DNA of 28,870 nt, taken from Clostridium_AB sp036639235. Lineage in GTDB: Bacteria; Bacillota; Clostridia; Clostridiales; Caloramatoraceae. Below, one piece after another: positions 16,252 to 23,012 of the stretch. Where the stretch lies: contig NZ_JAVWJB010000022.1 of assembly GCF_036639235.1 (NCBI RefSeq), positions 1 to 28,870 on the forward strand. The letters run 5' to 3'. Made by a program: the position numbers and the translations under genes. Below the pieces are notes generated by a model. The model was not told the origin of the DNA, ran no database searches, and saw only the letters and a program-made list of their open reading frames with translations. Positions within the stretch are counted from its first letter, which is position 1. Every line of letters starts with the position of its first letter.

Positions 16252-16290
16252 TAAGTATAGACTATGGAGCTGCTCCATAGTCTATACTTA
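16252..16290. promoter_or_regulatory. 39-bp palindromic MerR operator/promoter
   Basis: A perfect inverted repeat, 19-bp arms around a single central base. On the minus strand it reads TAGACT (16284-16279), a 19-nt spacer, TATACT (16259-16254): a MerR-type promoter whose spacer is the dyad. The start point would fall near 16247, leaving almost no leader before the merR ribosome binding site. Because the palindrome is perfect, the plus strand carries the same promoter. Confidence 0.85.
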
Positions 16291-16335
16291 GTACTTTATC
16301 TATATTTTACTCTAAAATAATCATTTACTTCTTCA

Positions 16336-17193
16336 TTAGTCATTAAATTTAACATCAAGTGATCCTGTTGTTACCTTTGCTTTTATAAAGTTTGGATACT
16401 TACCCTGGTCTTCAATGTTTTTACCCATAATTCCATTACTTAGCTTAACATCTCCTATTAATGAAGTAAACTTATATCCATACTTATCAAAGCTTTCCCT
16501 AGTCTCAATTATAGCTTCTCCTGTTGTAACGCTTATATCAGTTTTTCCAAGTAATTTTCCCTTAATAATCGTAGTTCCTGTTATCATTCTTGATTCAAGT
16601 TCCTCAGAGTTAAAATTATCCGTAATTATCTCCCCTGTTGTAACACTTAAATCACCACTTTTAGTATTTATATTCTTAGCTATTAGTCCTCCAGTTACAA
16701 CCTTAGCCTCAAATTCATTTGTATTTAAGTCGGTTATATTAACCTCCCCAGTATCTAGTTTAACCTCAACCTCATCTAAGCTAACTCCCCTTGGGATAGT
16801 AATACATATATAGTTTTTATTTTTCCTAGAGCTACTATTGGTTAGATTTTTCTGATTAACTTCTAGCTTGTTCTCATTTAAACTATATTCTATTTTGCTG
16901 TATTCTGGATTGTAATAATATTCTATTTTCCCCTTATCCCCAGACTTCACTACTATGTCACCTGTTTGACCATAAATATTAATATTAGTAAACCTGCCTA
17001 ATTCCTTAATGCTTTTAACAATTCCCTTTTCCTTTGCTAATTCATCAGCATCTCCACTATGGTTAATTCTAATACCGAAAAAACTATTATTTACACTAAT
17101 CTTTGCCCCCATGCTATACCCTACTAATGCAAGTATTCCTCCTGCTACAAGTATTGATAAGGCACCTATTAAAATCTTCTTTTTTGTAGACAC
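16336..17193 (-). CDS. DUF4097 beta-helix-type envelope protein
   Basis: A 285-residue protein with one N-terminal membrane anchor (ILIGALSILVAGGILALVGYSMGA, about 6-29) and an extracellular repetitive beta-strand region. The repeats follow a pattern such as VEVKLDTGEVNITDLNTNEFEAKVVTGGLIAKNINTKSGDLSVTTGEI, with T-G or S-G turns at regular intervals, as in the DUF4097 family (adhesin-like beta-roll). This family commonly sits behind DUF1700 and PadR genes and is linked to envelope stress responses; its molecular role is not settled. The GTG start overlaps the TAG stop of the upstream gene by one base, so translation is coupled. No distinct terminator follows before the merR operator. Confidence 0.87.
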   Translation of the reverse strand: MSTKKKILIGALSILVAGGILALVGYSMGAKISVNNSFFGIRINHSGDADELAKEKGIVKSIKELGRFTNINIYGQTGDIVVKSGDKGKIEYYYNPEYSKIEYSLNENKLEVNQKNLTNSSSRKNKNYICITIPRGVSLDEVEVKLDTGEVNITDLNTNEFEAKVVTGGLIAKNINTKSGDLSVTTGEIITDNFNSEELESRMITGTTIIKGKLLGKTDISVTTGEAIIETRESFDKYGYKFTSLIGDVKLSNGIMGKNIEDQGKYPNFIKAKVTTGSLDVKFND

Positions 17194-17798
17194 TATTTCT
17201 CAACCCCTTGACTATTCTTTTTATTAAACCTAATTAATATTTTCTTAGCTGCTGAAGACACAATCCCTACAGCCTTAGGTGCTAGAGTCCAAACCACTAA
17301 TCCAAATAAAGTTCCTAATCCAATGGTCATTAGTCCTGCCCCAACAAAGAAAAGAGTTGTTGCAAAGTCTGTTGTTGCAGTTATTATTCCTATAATTATT
17401 GTGAAAATTCCTGAACCTACTAATGATATTGTTACTGCTGAAAATGCAAATATAACAGCTCCTATAACAGTTAAAATAGCAAATATAATTGCTACTACAG
17501 CAACTGCTAAGGGAAGTCCAATAGGGGCTGCAAGAATAGCTAATACAATGAACCAAACAGATGATAGTCCCTTTTTCTTTTTAGTTCCAGCATCCTCTTC
17601 ATCCTTAAGAGCATATTCTGCTAGAAGCTGTGGTGCTATATCAGCTGGATGGTCTACTTCTAATAAAACATTGTAATAATCATCAAACCCTGCTTCTTCA
17701 AAGTATTCTTCATAATATTGTATAGCATTACTTTTCTCTTCCTTAGGTAATCTTTTAAGTCTATTATCTAAATCACTTATAAACTGCTTTTTGTTCAC
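17193..17798 (-). CDS. DUF1700 (HAAS-domain) membrane protein
   Basis: A 201-residue protein: a cytoplasmic helical HAAS/DUF1700 domain (MNKKQFISDLDNRLKRLPKEE..., with YYEEYFEEAG and an LGSP-like segment near 60, up to about residue 75) followed by four hydrophobic segments between about 78 and 180. The family is found in Firmicute operons of the PadR-DUF1700-DUF4097 type and is thought to act as a membrane-embedded signalling or scaffold partner. The GTG start directly follows the padR stop (no gap), and its stop overlaps the DUF4097 start, so the three genes form a tightly coupled operon. Confidence 0.87.
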   Translation of the reverse strand: MNKKQFISDLDNRLKRLPKEEKSNAIQYYEEYFEEAGFDDYYNVLLEVDHPADIAPQLLAEYALKDEEDAGTKKKKGLSSVWFIVLAILAAPIGLPLAVAVVAIIFAILTVIGAVIFAFSAVTISLVGSGIFTIIIGIITATTDFATTLFFVGAGLMTIGLGTLFGLVVWTLAPKAVGIVSSAAKKILIRFNKKNSQGVEK

Positions 17799-18113
17799 CT
17801 AGTTCTCCTCCCCCTTTAAAACTCTATCTACGTTAACCTTATACTCATCCCACTCACCTAGATATTCTGAAAGCTTATTCCTACCTAAGTCTGTAATCTG
17901 ATAATAACGTCTATTTCTACCTTGAAATGCCATGTCATATGTAGTTAAACACTCGTCCTTTTGTAGTCTTCTAAGAACTGGATATAAAGTGGATTCTGAT
18001 ATATTCATAATCTCTCTAACCTGTTGAGTTAGCACATATCCATAGGTGTCCCCCCTAGATAAAACAGCTAAAACACAAGCATCAAGTAGTGCTGCTCCTA
18101 ATTGAAATGCCAC
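17799..18113 (-). CDS. PadR-family transcriptional regulator
   Basis: A 104-residue PadR protein of the short subfamily (s1). It shows the conserved start FQLGAALLDACVLAVLSRGDTYGYVLTQQVREIMNISESTLYPVLRRLQKDECLTTYD (winged helix, residues 3-60), a wing with GRNRRYYQITDLG (about 65-77), and a single C-terminal helix. Short PadR proteins of this group bind DNA as dimers and sense small ligands such as membrane-active antibiotics in LadR/LmrR-like members. GGAGGTGG lies upstream of the start. First gene of the padR-DUF1700-DUF4097 operon, likely autorepressor. Confidence 0.9.
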   Translation of the reverse strand: MAFQLGAALLDACVLAVLSRGDTYGYVLTQQVREIMNISESTLYPVLRRLQKDECLTTYDMAFQGRNRRYYQITDLGRNKLSEYLGEWDEYKVNVDRVLKGEEN

Positions 18114-18167
18114 CTTCCCACCTCCATGTAAATAATTATTTATCTTTTATAGTATATCTTAACCAAT

Positions 18168-18196
18168 ACTATACGTCGTATAATATTATATGTCAA
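18168..18196 (-). promoter_or_regulatory. Sigma-A promoter of the padR operon with overlapping dyad
   Basis: On the minus strand TTGACA (18196-18191), 17-nt spacer and TATAGT (18173-18168). A small dyad TATAC-GTC-GTATA (18170-18182) overlaps the -10 box and is a candidate PadR operator. Confidence 0.8.
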
Positions 18197-18258
18197 TATA
18201 ATATTAGTGATACTATATTTGAATACAAATTATAACAATTATATTAAACTAAATTTAT

Positions 18259-18287
18259 GCAACCATTTTATATACTTTTAACGTCTA
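18259..18287 (+). promoter_or_regulatory. ECF-type (autoregulatory) promoter
   Basis: GCAACC (18259-18264), 17-nt spacer, CGTCTA (18282-18287). AAC in the -35 and CGTC in the -10 are the hallmarks of ECF sigma promoters. It is placed to drive the ECF sigma/anti-sigma operon. Confidence 0.82.
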
Positions 18288-18345
18288 ATAGGTGTAAGGT
18301 AATTAAACACTTACATATATGCCGGCATATTTTAGGAGGATTACA

Positions 18346-18882
18346 GTGGAACTATTAATTAAAAAAGCTATTAAAGGTGATGAAGAATCCTTTTTCAAGC
18401 TTATAGATGGTCTTATGACTAAGATTTATAAGGTGGCTAAAAGCCGTCTTAATGATGAAGATGCCATAGGTGATGCAATTCAAGAAACTATTATTGCAGC
18501 CTACTCAAACATTTCAAAAGTAAAAGAGCCTAAGTACTTTAATACTTGGCTAATAAAAATACTTATTAACAAATGTAATGACATTGTTAAAGATAGAAAA
18601 ATAGTTTATATAGAAGATTACAATTTAATTGAAGATACAAATCTAACATACAGCATGGATCTTGAACAATGTTTAGACTTTGATAATCTATTAAACTGTC
18701 TATCACCAGACTATAGAACTGTAATTGTTCTATACTATGTTAATAAATTTACAACTAAGGAGATTTCCCAAATACTTAACGAAAAAGAAGGTACTATAAA
18801 AAGTCGATTAAGCCGTAGTCGCTCTATACTTAAAGACCTTTACCTTAATGAAAAGTCATATGGAGGTATTAATTATGAATAA
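18346..18882 (+). CDS. ECF RNA polymerase sigma factor
   Basis: A 178-residue ECF sigma factor. Region 2 spans about residues 8-70 (IKGDEESFFKLIDGLMTKIYKVAKSRLNDEDAIGDAIQETIIAAYSNISKVKEPKYFNTWLIKILINKC) and contains the -10-binding and polymerase-contacting helices. Region 4 spans about 115-170 (LSPDYRTVIVLYYVNKFTTKEISQILNEKEGTIKSRLSRSR) and contains the helix-turn-helix for the -35 element. The start is the GTG at 18346, 6 nt after AGGAGG (18334-18339). An ATG at 18319 lies inside the small palindrome ATATGCCGGCATAT and ahead of the ribosome binding site. It overlaps the anti-sigma gene by 8 nt. The partner and promoter motif point to the group often called ECF30, related to SigV. Confidence 0.93.
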   Translation: MELLIKKAIKGDEESFFKLIDGLMTKIYKVAKSRLNDEDAIGDAIQETIIAAYSNISKVKEPKYFNTWLIKILINKCNDIVKDRKIVYIEDYNLIEDTNLTYSMDLEQCLDFDNLLNCLSPDYRTVIVLYYVNKFTTKEISQILNEKEGTIKSRLSRSRSILKDLYLNEKSYGGINYE

Positions 18883-19987
18883 TAATTTTGATAAAGACAT
18901 GGATAATATTCTTAACAAGGAAGTTAATATACCTAAGAGTATTCTAGATAAGAAGGAGCTGGCTTTTAATGCTATTAAATCAAATAAGAATAAGAGAAGA
19001 AAACCATCATGGAAAACAGGTTTAACTGCAGCATTAGTTACCCTTACAGTTCTAGGAGGGATAGCCTTTGGTGATAACGCTCTAGCCTCTATTAAGAATT
19101 ACCTTAATCTTAACAAAGATTATGGCTATGAAAAGGCAGTTAACAAGGGACATGTTCAAAATGTTAACAGTAAGGTAGTTAGTAAAAACGGTGTAGACAT
19201 TAAGCTTATGAATATAGTTAAGGATTCAAATAGAATCTGCACTACTTTCTCCATAAAGGTTCAAGATAGTAAATTATTTAAAGAAATAGTTTACATTAAA
19301 CCTAATCTTACTTATACAGGGGGTATCCTAGAATCTATGTTATCTAGTACTAACTATAACTATAGTGTTAATAATGAAACCCAGGAAATTATTATTAACA
19401 GCGTTTCAACCTTTAACCCTAATAATTCACAGGATAATATAAAAAACCTTAATAATTTAGATAATATTGATGTTTCAATATCTTCACTAGATATTTTAAC
19501 TTCAGTTTCAAACAATGTAGAATCCTTTAAATTACCAGAGGTAAGTGAGGGTGACAAAAATAATATGGCTAAGGCAGGGCTTAAACTAATAGCTGATATT
19601 TCTGGTCCATGGGAGTTTAAGGTTGCTATTGATAAGAAATTTAATAATACTAAGCCTATAGAATTTACCCAAAGTAACAATAAGGACTATATTACTATAG
19701 TCTCTGCAAAAATGCTTCCTACAGGAATAGATATTACCTATACATTTAAAAATGAAGCTGAAGCTAAAAATGATGAATTATATAAAAAGTTTAAATCAAT
19801 TAAATTAGTTGATAATAAGCAGAATATATATACTCCAACTAACTATGCTCTACAAGAACTTAGAGATGATAACACAACCTATATAACACAAACATTCCCT
19901 GCTACTATATTTGACGAAATAGATAGCCTTAAAATAATTATTAAGGATAATAATAACTTTACTAAAGAAGTTATCCTTAATAAGTAA
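18875..19987 (+). CDS. DUF4179-type membrane anti-sigma factor
   Basis: A 370-residue single-pass membrane protein: cytoplasmic N-terminus (about 1-45, expected to hold the sigma), transmembrane segment TGLTAALVTLTVLGGIAFGD (about 48-67), and a long extracytoplasmic part. DUF4179 covers the membrane region and following ALASIKNYLNLN motif. The remainder fits the DUF5643-like beta-rich domain (WEFKVAIDKKFNNTKPIEF ... DITYTFKNEAEAKND ... NIYTPTNYALQELRDDNTTYITQTFP). The signal that triggers release of the sigma is unknown. The start is the ATG at 18875, 8 nt after GGAGG, within the last codons of the sigma gene, so expression is stoichiometric by coupling. Confidence 0.88.
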   Translation: MNNNFDKDMDNILNKEVNIPKSILDKKELAFNAIKSNKNKRRKPSWKTGLTAALVTLTVLGGIAFGDNALASIKNYLNLNKDYGYEKAVNKGHVQNVNSKVVSKNGVDIKLMNIVKDSNRICTTFSIKVQDSKLFKEIVYIKPNLTYTGGILESMLSSTNYNYSVNNETQEIIINSVSTFNPNNSQDNIKNLNNLDNIDVSISSLDILTSVSNNVESFKLPEVSEGDKNNMAKAGLKLIADISGPWEFKVAIDKKFNNTKPIEFTQSNNKDYITIVSAKMLPTGIDITYTFKNEAEAKNDELYKKFKSIKLVDNKQNIYTPTNYALQELRDDNTTYITQTFPATIFDEIDSLKIIIKDNNNFTKEVILNK

Positions 19988-20002
19988 TTTATAACTAAAC
20001 AC

Positions 20003-20042
20003 AATAAACCTTATCATTTAACTATAAATGATAAGGTTTATT
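20003..20042. terminator. Strong hairpin between anti-sigma and Fic genes
   Basis: A perfect 18-bp stem (AATAAACCTTATCATTTA with its complement) and 4-nt loop ACTA. Located between two convergent genes, so a bidirectional terminator is likely. The stem sequence recurs at 21200-21241. Confidence 0.75.
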
Positions 20043-20044
20043 TA

Positions 20045-21088
20045 TTATATTTTCTTCCACCTTGTATTTCTTCCCTTGCCTGTAGGTTCTATTTTACCCT
20101 GTGACTTAAGCTTATCAAAAACCCTATTAATTGTTGCATCTCCAACATCAGGACATATATTTCTAATATCTGATTTAGTGAAAAATCCAAGCTTGCCTTC
20201 TATTGTAGCTTCTACCCTATTTCCCTTACTTCCCCTAGTGGACTCAATACATCCTACTCTTTCTTCTAGTTCTTTGTAAGCTCTTATGATAACACCAAGG
20301 AAATACTCAAGCCATATTAAAAAATTATTCTTTCCATCATGCCAAAGCATTGATGATTTATTAAGTGATTCATAATAGGTGTCCTTACTATCCTCAATAA
20401 TCTTCTCTAAACTTATAAATCTACCTACCTCAAACCCAGCTTGATATAAAAGAAGTAATGTTATTAATCTAGACATTCTACCATTCCCATCATTAAAGGG
20501 ATGAATACATAGAAAATCCAAAATAAAAGCACCAATCAACACTAAAGGCTCCACATCTTCATTATTTATATTTTTGTTATATAAATTACAAAGCTCCTCC
20601 ATATATCCTGGGGTTTCGAATGCATCAACTGGCTTAAACCTTATATATATTTCTACACTTGGCAGTATTTCTTCGATAACATTGTTAGAGTTTTTGTATA
20701 CTCCACCCTTTGCTGATGAAAACTTATACAAATCCCTATGTAGTTGTAATAATACTGATGATCTAATTGGAATAGCTTCGAAATCACTATGAATTGTACT
20801 TAATACATCCCTATATCCTGCAATTTCACTTTCACTTCTATCCCTTGGCTCTATTTTATTGTCCATTATCTCTTTAAGTCTTTTATTTGATGTATATATT
20901 CCTTCTATTCTATTAGATGACTCTGCACTCTGTATTACTGCTACTTCTTTAAGTGTTTTAAGTACCTGAGGTGATTGTTTTATATATAAGTCTTGCTTAC
21001 CTTTATATTCATTTATTACAGTTAACATTCTAACTATATTCATAGGCAAGGCTATATTAGACAGCTTATTATTTTGAAATGAAATCAT
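20045..21088 (-). CDS. Fic-family protein with inhibitory helix and C-terminal winged helix
   Basis: A 347-residue Fic protein. The core motif HPFNDGNGRMSR (196-207) matches HxFxxGNGRxxR, so nucleotide transfer, normally AMP from ATP onto hydroxyl groups, should be possible. An N-terminal inhibitory helix SSNRIEG (57-63) matches the (S/T)xxxE(G/N) consensus of class II Fic proteins, which are self-inhibited; no separate antitoxin gene is needed and none is seen. The target-binding flap region is near 137-152. The C-terminus (about 290-347, GKLGFFTKSDIRNICPDVGDATINRVFDKLKSQGKIEPTGKGRNTRWKKI) is a winged helix, suggesting DNA binding or autoregulation. It has AAGGAGGGG upstream of the ATG. Cellular target unknown. 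Confidence 0.93.
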   Translation of the reverse strand: MISFQNNKLSNIALPMNIVRMLTVINEYKGKQDLYIKQSPQVLKTLKEVAVIQSAESSNRIEGIYTSNKRLKEIMDNKIEPRDRSESEIAGYRDVLSTIHSDFEAIPIRSSVLLQLHRDLYKFSSAKGGVYKNSNNVIEEILPSVEIYIRFKPVDAFETPGYMEELCNLYNKNINNEDVEPLVLIGAFILDFLCIHPFNDGNGRMSRLITLLLLYQAGFEVGRFISLEKIIEDSKDTYYESLNKSSMLWHDGKNNFLIWLEYFLGVIIRAYKELEERVGCIESTRGSKGNRVEATIEGKLGFFTKSDIRNICPDVGDATINRVFDKLKSQGKIEPTGKGRNTRWKKI

Positions 21089-21138
21089 ACTTTCCCCTCC
21101 TTAATCTACTTACTCTCTTTATTATTATCATTTTATCA

Positions 21139-21174
21139 TAAATATACTCATTTAACTCTAAATGAGTATATTTA
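21139..21174. promoter_or_regulatory. Dyad upstream of the Fic gene
   Basis: A perfect 16-bp inverted repeat with a 4-nt centre ACTC, about 50 bp upstream of the Fic start codon. The inner part CATTTA-N4-TAAATG is shared with the two hairpins at 20003-20042 and 21200-21241. It has no T-tract, and its position suits an operator, possibly for the Fic winged helix. Confidence 0.55.
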
Positions 21175-21199
21175 ATTACTTTTTATTATATTTAAAATG

Positions 21200-21241
21200 C
21201 AATAAACCTTATCATTTAAGTCTAAATGATAAGGTTTATTG
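21200..21241. repeat. Second copy of the AATAAACCTTATCATTTA hairpin
   Basis: A perfect 19-bp stem with 4-nt loop AGTC; 18 of the stem positions are identical to the hairpin at 20003-20042. The two copies flank the Fic gene. It is not directly downstream of any gene on either strand, so a terminator role is not obvious. Confidence 0.8.
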
Positions 21242-21275
21242 TAAAATCTACAAACACCATATGTCTAAATATAAT

Positions 21276-21304
21276 TTGACACTTTAATCCTTTAAGGATA
21301 TATT
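21276..21304 (+). promoter_or_regulatory. Sigma-A promoter of ywbE
   Basis: TTGACA (21276-21281), 17-nt spacer, TATATT (21299-21304). The spacer holds a short palindrome ATCCTT-T-AAGGAT. Confidence 0.78.
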
Positions 21305-21356
21305 ATCAATAATTAATACTGACCAAATTATAATATAAATATATAGGAGAACTATT

Positions 21357-21548
21357 ATGAATGGAACTATAAGATCAAATATACAAATCGGCTCAAGGGT
21401 TCAAGGAGTTCAGAAGCAAGACCAACGCTCTGGCAAGCTAACTGAGGGTGTTGTAATTAAAATACTTACAAACTCTCCAAACCATCCACATGGAATCAAG
21501 GTTATGCTTGAGGGTAATATTGTTGTTCGTGTTAAGAACATTCTCTAG
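21357..21548 (+). CDS. ywbE: YwbE family small protein (DUF2196)
   Basis: A 63-residue basic protein that matches YwbE of Bacillus along its whole length. The conserved run KQDQRSGKLTEGVVIKILTNSPNHPHGIKV is diagnostic (given in parts: KQDQRSGKLTEG near residues 20-31, TNSPNHPHGIKV near 38-49). The compact SH3-like pattern fits an RNA- or protein-binding role, but the family function is not established. ATG start with AGGAG upstream and its own promoter. Its TAG stop overlaps by 4 nt the TAG stop of the convergent deaminase-domain gene, leaving no room for a terminator between them. Confidence 0.92.
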   Translation: MNGTIRSNIQIGSRVQGVQKQDQRSGKLTEGVVIKILTNSPNHPHGIKVMLEGNIVVRVKNIL

Positions 21549-22681
21549 TCCTTTTCACCGTACTGTCTATGGTAATTCACCTTAATTCTAATATTAGGGT
21601 GTTTCTCCATAAATTGATGCATTACATAATAGCAACTTTTACATGGCTTCCACTTAGTGTATAATGTAATTTCCCCTGAATCATTAAGATTCCCAAGACC
21701 TATCTCACTATCTATATGTTCTAATATTTTCTTTTCACTATCATTTATTCTATTGTATCCAATGCCTAACTTTCCAAGTTTATTAACCTTTCTACTTATG
21801 AATACACCCTTATTAATCTTAGGAGACATACAGTAACCTTCTATTTCATTACTTCCACTAATGCTTTTAAATTCATGTCCATTATATGTTGCAGCAGCTA
21901 TGTTTATAGTGTCCTGTAGGGCTCTACTTTGGTTAATTTGATGCATCCCATTACCTACATTAGTTATATACTTATCTAGGTTTCTTATTAATCTATTAAT
22001 CCTTGGAAGATTAGTATATACATATTCTTGGTGTAATACACTACCCTTAATAGGCTTTACATAATCTAAACTTATGTTATCTGGCATATTAATTATTACT
22101 GTGTTAACTAAGTTTTCACTATTATACTCCCTACTTACTTTACTTGAACTTAAAGTTAGTATTTTCTTTAAAAGCTCAATGTCCTTAGTAAACAGGTAGT
22201 CCCTATCTAGTTCATCTTCTATCTCTTTTAGACTAAGCTTATCCTCTTCATTAATAGTACTTGATATATTCTCTGATAAGGCTTCTACTACATTAAGAAT
22301 ATGTGAAACATCCTCTTGAATACCCATTACCCTATCATACTCAACCCTATGAATAGCAAGTCTTTGTATATGATTAACCTTGTTCCACAGACCCTTGTGA
22401 CTCTTTTCAAACTCTAAAATAGAACTAATATAACTAAAAAGTTCATCTATATCATAAACCTTATACTTAACCTCCCCTAAGGAAAGATCATTATAAATAT
22501 ATTTTAAAACCTTTATATTAACAGGAAAAACCTTAGAAATCTCTAAAACAAACTCTTCTTCATTATTAAATATTAAATTATATCCTTTACCAAAAAGCTC
22601 ATTATTAAAATCATTAAAGCCTCTAATACTTATTCTTTTAATTTTCTCTTGTATACTATCCAACTCTCTCTTACCCTTCAT
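21545..22681 (-). CDS. Stand-alone protein with C-terminal toxin-type deaminase domain
   Basis: A 378-residue cytosolic protein, no signal peptide. The C-terminal part (about 258-370) has the cytidine-deaminase-like layout: beta strands TINIAAATYNGHEFKSISG, a DSE motif (314-316) where the H/C-x-E zinc and proton-shuttle motif is expected, a GEITLYTKWKPCKSC motif with PCxxC (346-350), and the closing IRIKVNY strand. It most resembles the BURPS668_1122-type toxin deaminases of polymorphic toxins. The N-terminal 250 residues are helix-rich and I do not recognise them; there is no WXG, RHS or secretion region. The ATG at 22681 lacks a ribosome binding site. A TTG at 22663, with GGG and GAGAG shortly upstream, is an alternative start. 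Target base or nucleic acid unknown. Confidence 0.75.
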   Translation of the reverse strand: MKGKRELDSIQEKIKRISIRGFNDFNNELFGKGYNLIFNNEEEFVLEISKVFPVNIKVLKYIYNDLSLGEVKYKVYDIDELFSYISSILEFEKSHKGLWNKVNHIQRLAIHRVEYDRVMGIQEDVSHILNVVEALSENISSTINEEDKLSLKEIEDELDRDYLFTKDIELLKKILTLSSSKVSREYNSENLVNTVIINMPDNISLDYVKPIKGSVLHQEYVYTNLPRINRLIRNLDKYITNVGNGMHQINQSRALQDTINIAAATYNGHEFKSISGSNEIEGYCMSPKINKGVFISRKVNKLGKLGIGYNRINDSEKKILEHIDSEIGLGNLNDSGEITLYTKWKPCKSCYYVMHQFMEKHPNIRIKVNYHRQYGEKD

Positions 22682-22713
22682 ATACTTTAATAATAGTATT
22701 CAAAAATAAGCTG

Positions 22714-22722
22714 TGCTATACT
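22714..22722 (+). promoter_or_regulatory. Extended -10 promoter of the small toxin-like gene
   Basis: TGC followed by TATACT (22717-22722); no clear -35. A transcription start near 22729 would give an mRNA of about 280 nt that ends at the terminator at 22981-23012. Confidence 0.55.
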
Positions 22723-22797
22723 TTTATAGTACAACTTAATAGTTGAATGTGGGCTACTGATATCACTTACCTTTCTTTATGAAGGGAGGTGATACAT

Positions 22798-22899
22798 ATG
22801 AGTAACGATATTTTAATGTTACTATTTACAGCAGGTATATTCTTAATTGCACTATTAACATTTATAGTGTTACTTATAGAAAAAATCTCAAAAAAATAG
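22798..22899 (+). CDS. 33-residue holin-like type I toxin peptide
   Basis: The peptide has the anatomy of the putative holin-like toxin family (Hol_Tox, TxpA/BsrG-like): a short polar start MSNDI, one hydrophobic segment (LMLLFTAGIFLIALLTFIVLLI, about residues 6-27) and a basic tail EKISKK. Such peptides insert in the membrane and stop growth when not silenced by antisense RNA. Its ribosome binding site is very strong (AGGGAGGTGAT). The flanking RNA elements described separately fit a type I toxin. I cannot place the antisense promoter with confidence. It is divergent from the deaminase-domain gene. Length and composition match the family; the toxicity is an inference. Confidence 0.78.
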   Translation: MSNDILMLLFTAGIFLIALLTFIVLLIEKISKK

Positions 22900-22931
22900 T
22901 AGCCCCACCTCGCAATTGGACGCTACTATTT
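22894..22931 (-). terminator. Hairpin at the toxin stop, terminator of a candidate antisense RNA
   Basis: A perfect 10-bp stem AAATAGTAGC (22894-22903) with GCTACTATTT (22922-22931). On the minus strand it is followed by a T run, i.e. a proper intrinsic terminator for an RNA antisense to the 3' part of the toxin mRNA. The loop carries CACCTC, complementary to the toxin Shine-Dalgarno. Confidence 0.6.
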
Positions 22932-22980
22932 CAATATAAAATATAGTGATATCAGTTGCCATAGCAACTATAGTTGTATT

Positions 22981-23012
22981 AAGAAGAGTGTTAGCTGCAC
23001 TCTTCTTTTTAT
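22981..23012 (+). terminator. Terminator of the toxin mRNA
   Basis: AAGAAGAGTG (22981-22990) pairs perfectly with CACTCTTCTT (22998-23007), 7-nt loop, then T run. Confidence 0.85.

Larger units (their letters stand above)
22752..22960 (+). ncRNA. Type I toxin mRNA with 5'-3' long-range pairing
   Basis: The 16-nt segment 22752-22767 upstream of the small gene is complementary, with one mismatch, to 22945-22960 downstream of it; the pairing could tie the two ends of the mRNA together. In addition the Shine-Dalgarno GAGGTG (22786-22791) is complementary to CACCTC (22906-22911), which lies in the loop of the hairpin at 22894-22931. Confidence 0.6.

Noticed and set aside
16252..16290. 39-bp palindrome as a terminator of the DUF4097 operon
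   Set aside because: No T-tract on either strand, and it fits exactly a 19-bp-spacer MerR promoter in front of merR.
17275..17676. Long reading frames on both strands within the DUF1700 gene
   Set aside because: Shadows of low-complexity membrane-segment codons; no ribosome binding site and no recognisable protein.
18319..18345. ATG at 18319 as start of the ECF sigma factor
   Set aside because: It lies in a palindrome upstream of the AGGAGG ribosome binding site; the GTG at 18346 fits the site and the family start.
20003..21241. Repeated hairpins as a CRISPR array
   Set aside because: Only three dyads, 25-1100 bp apart, without regular spacers and without cas genes.
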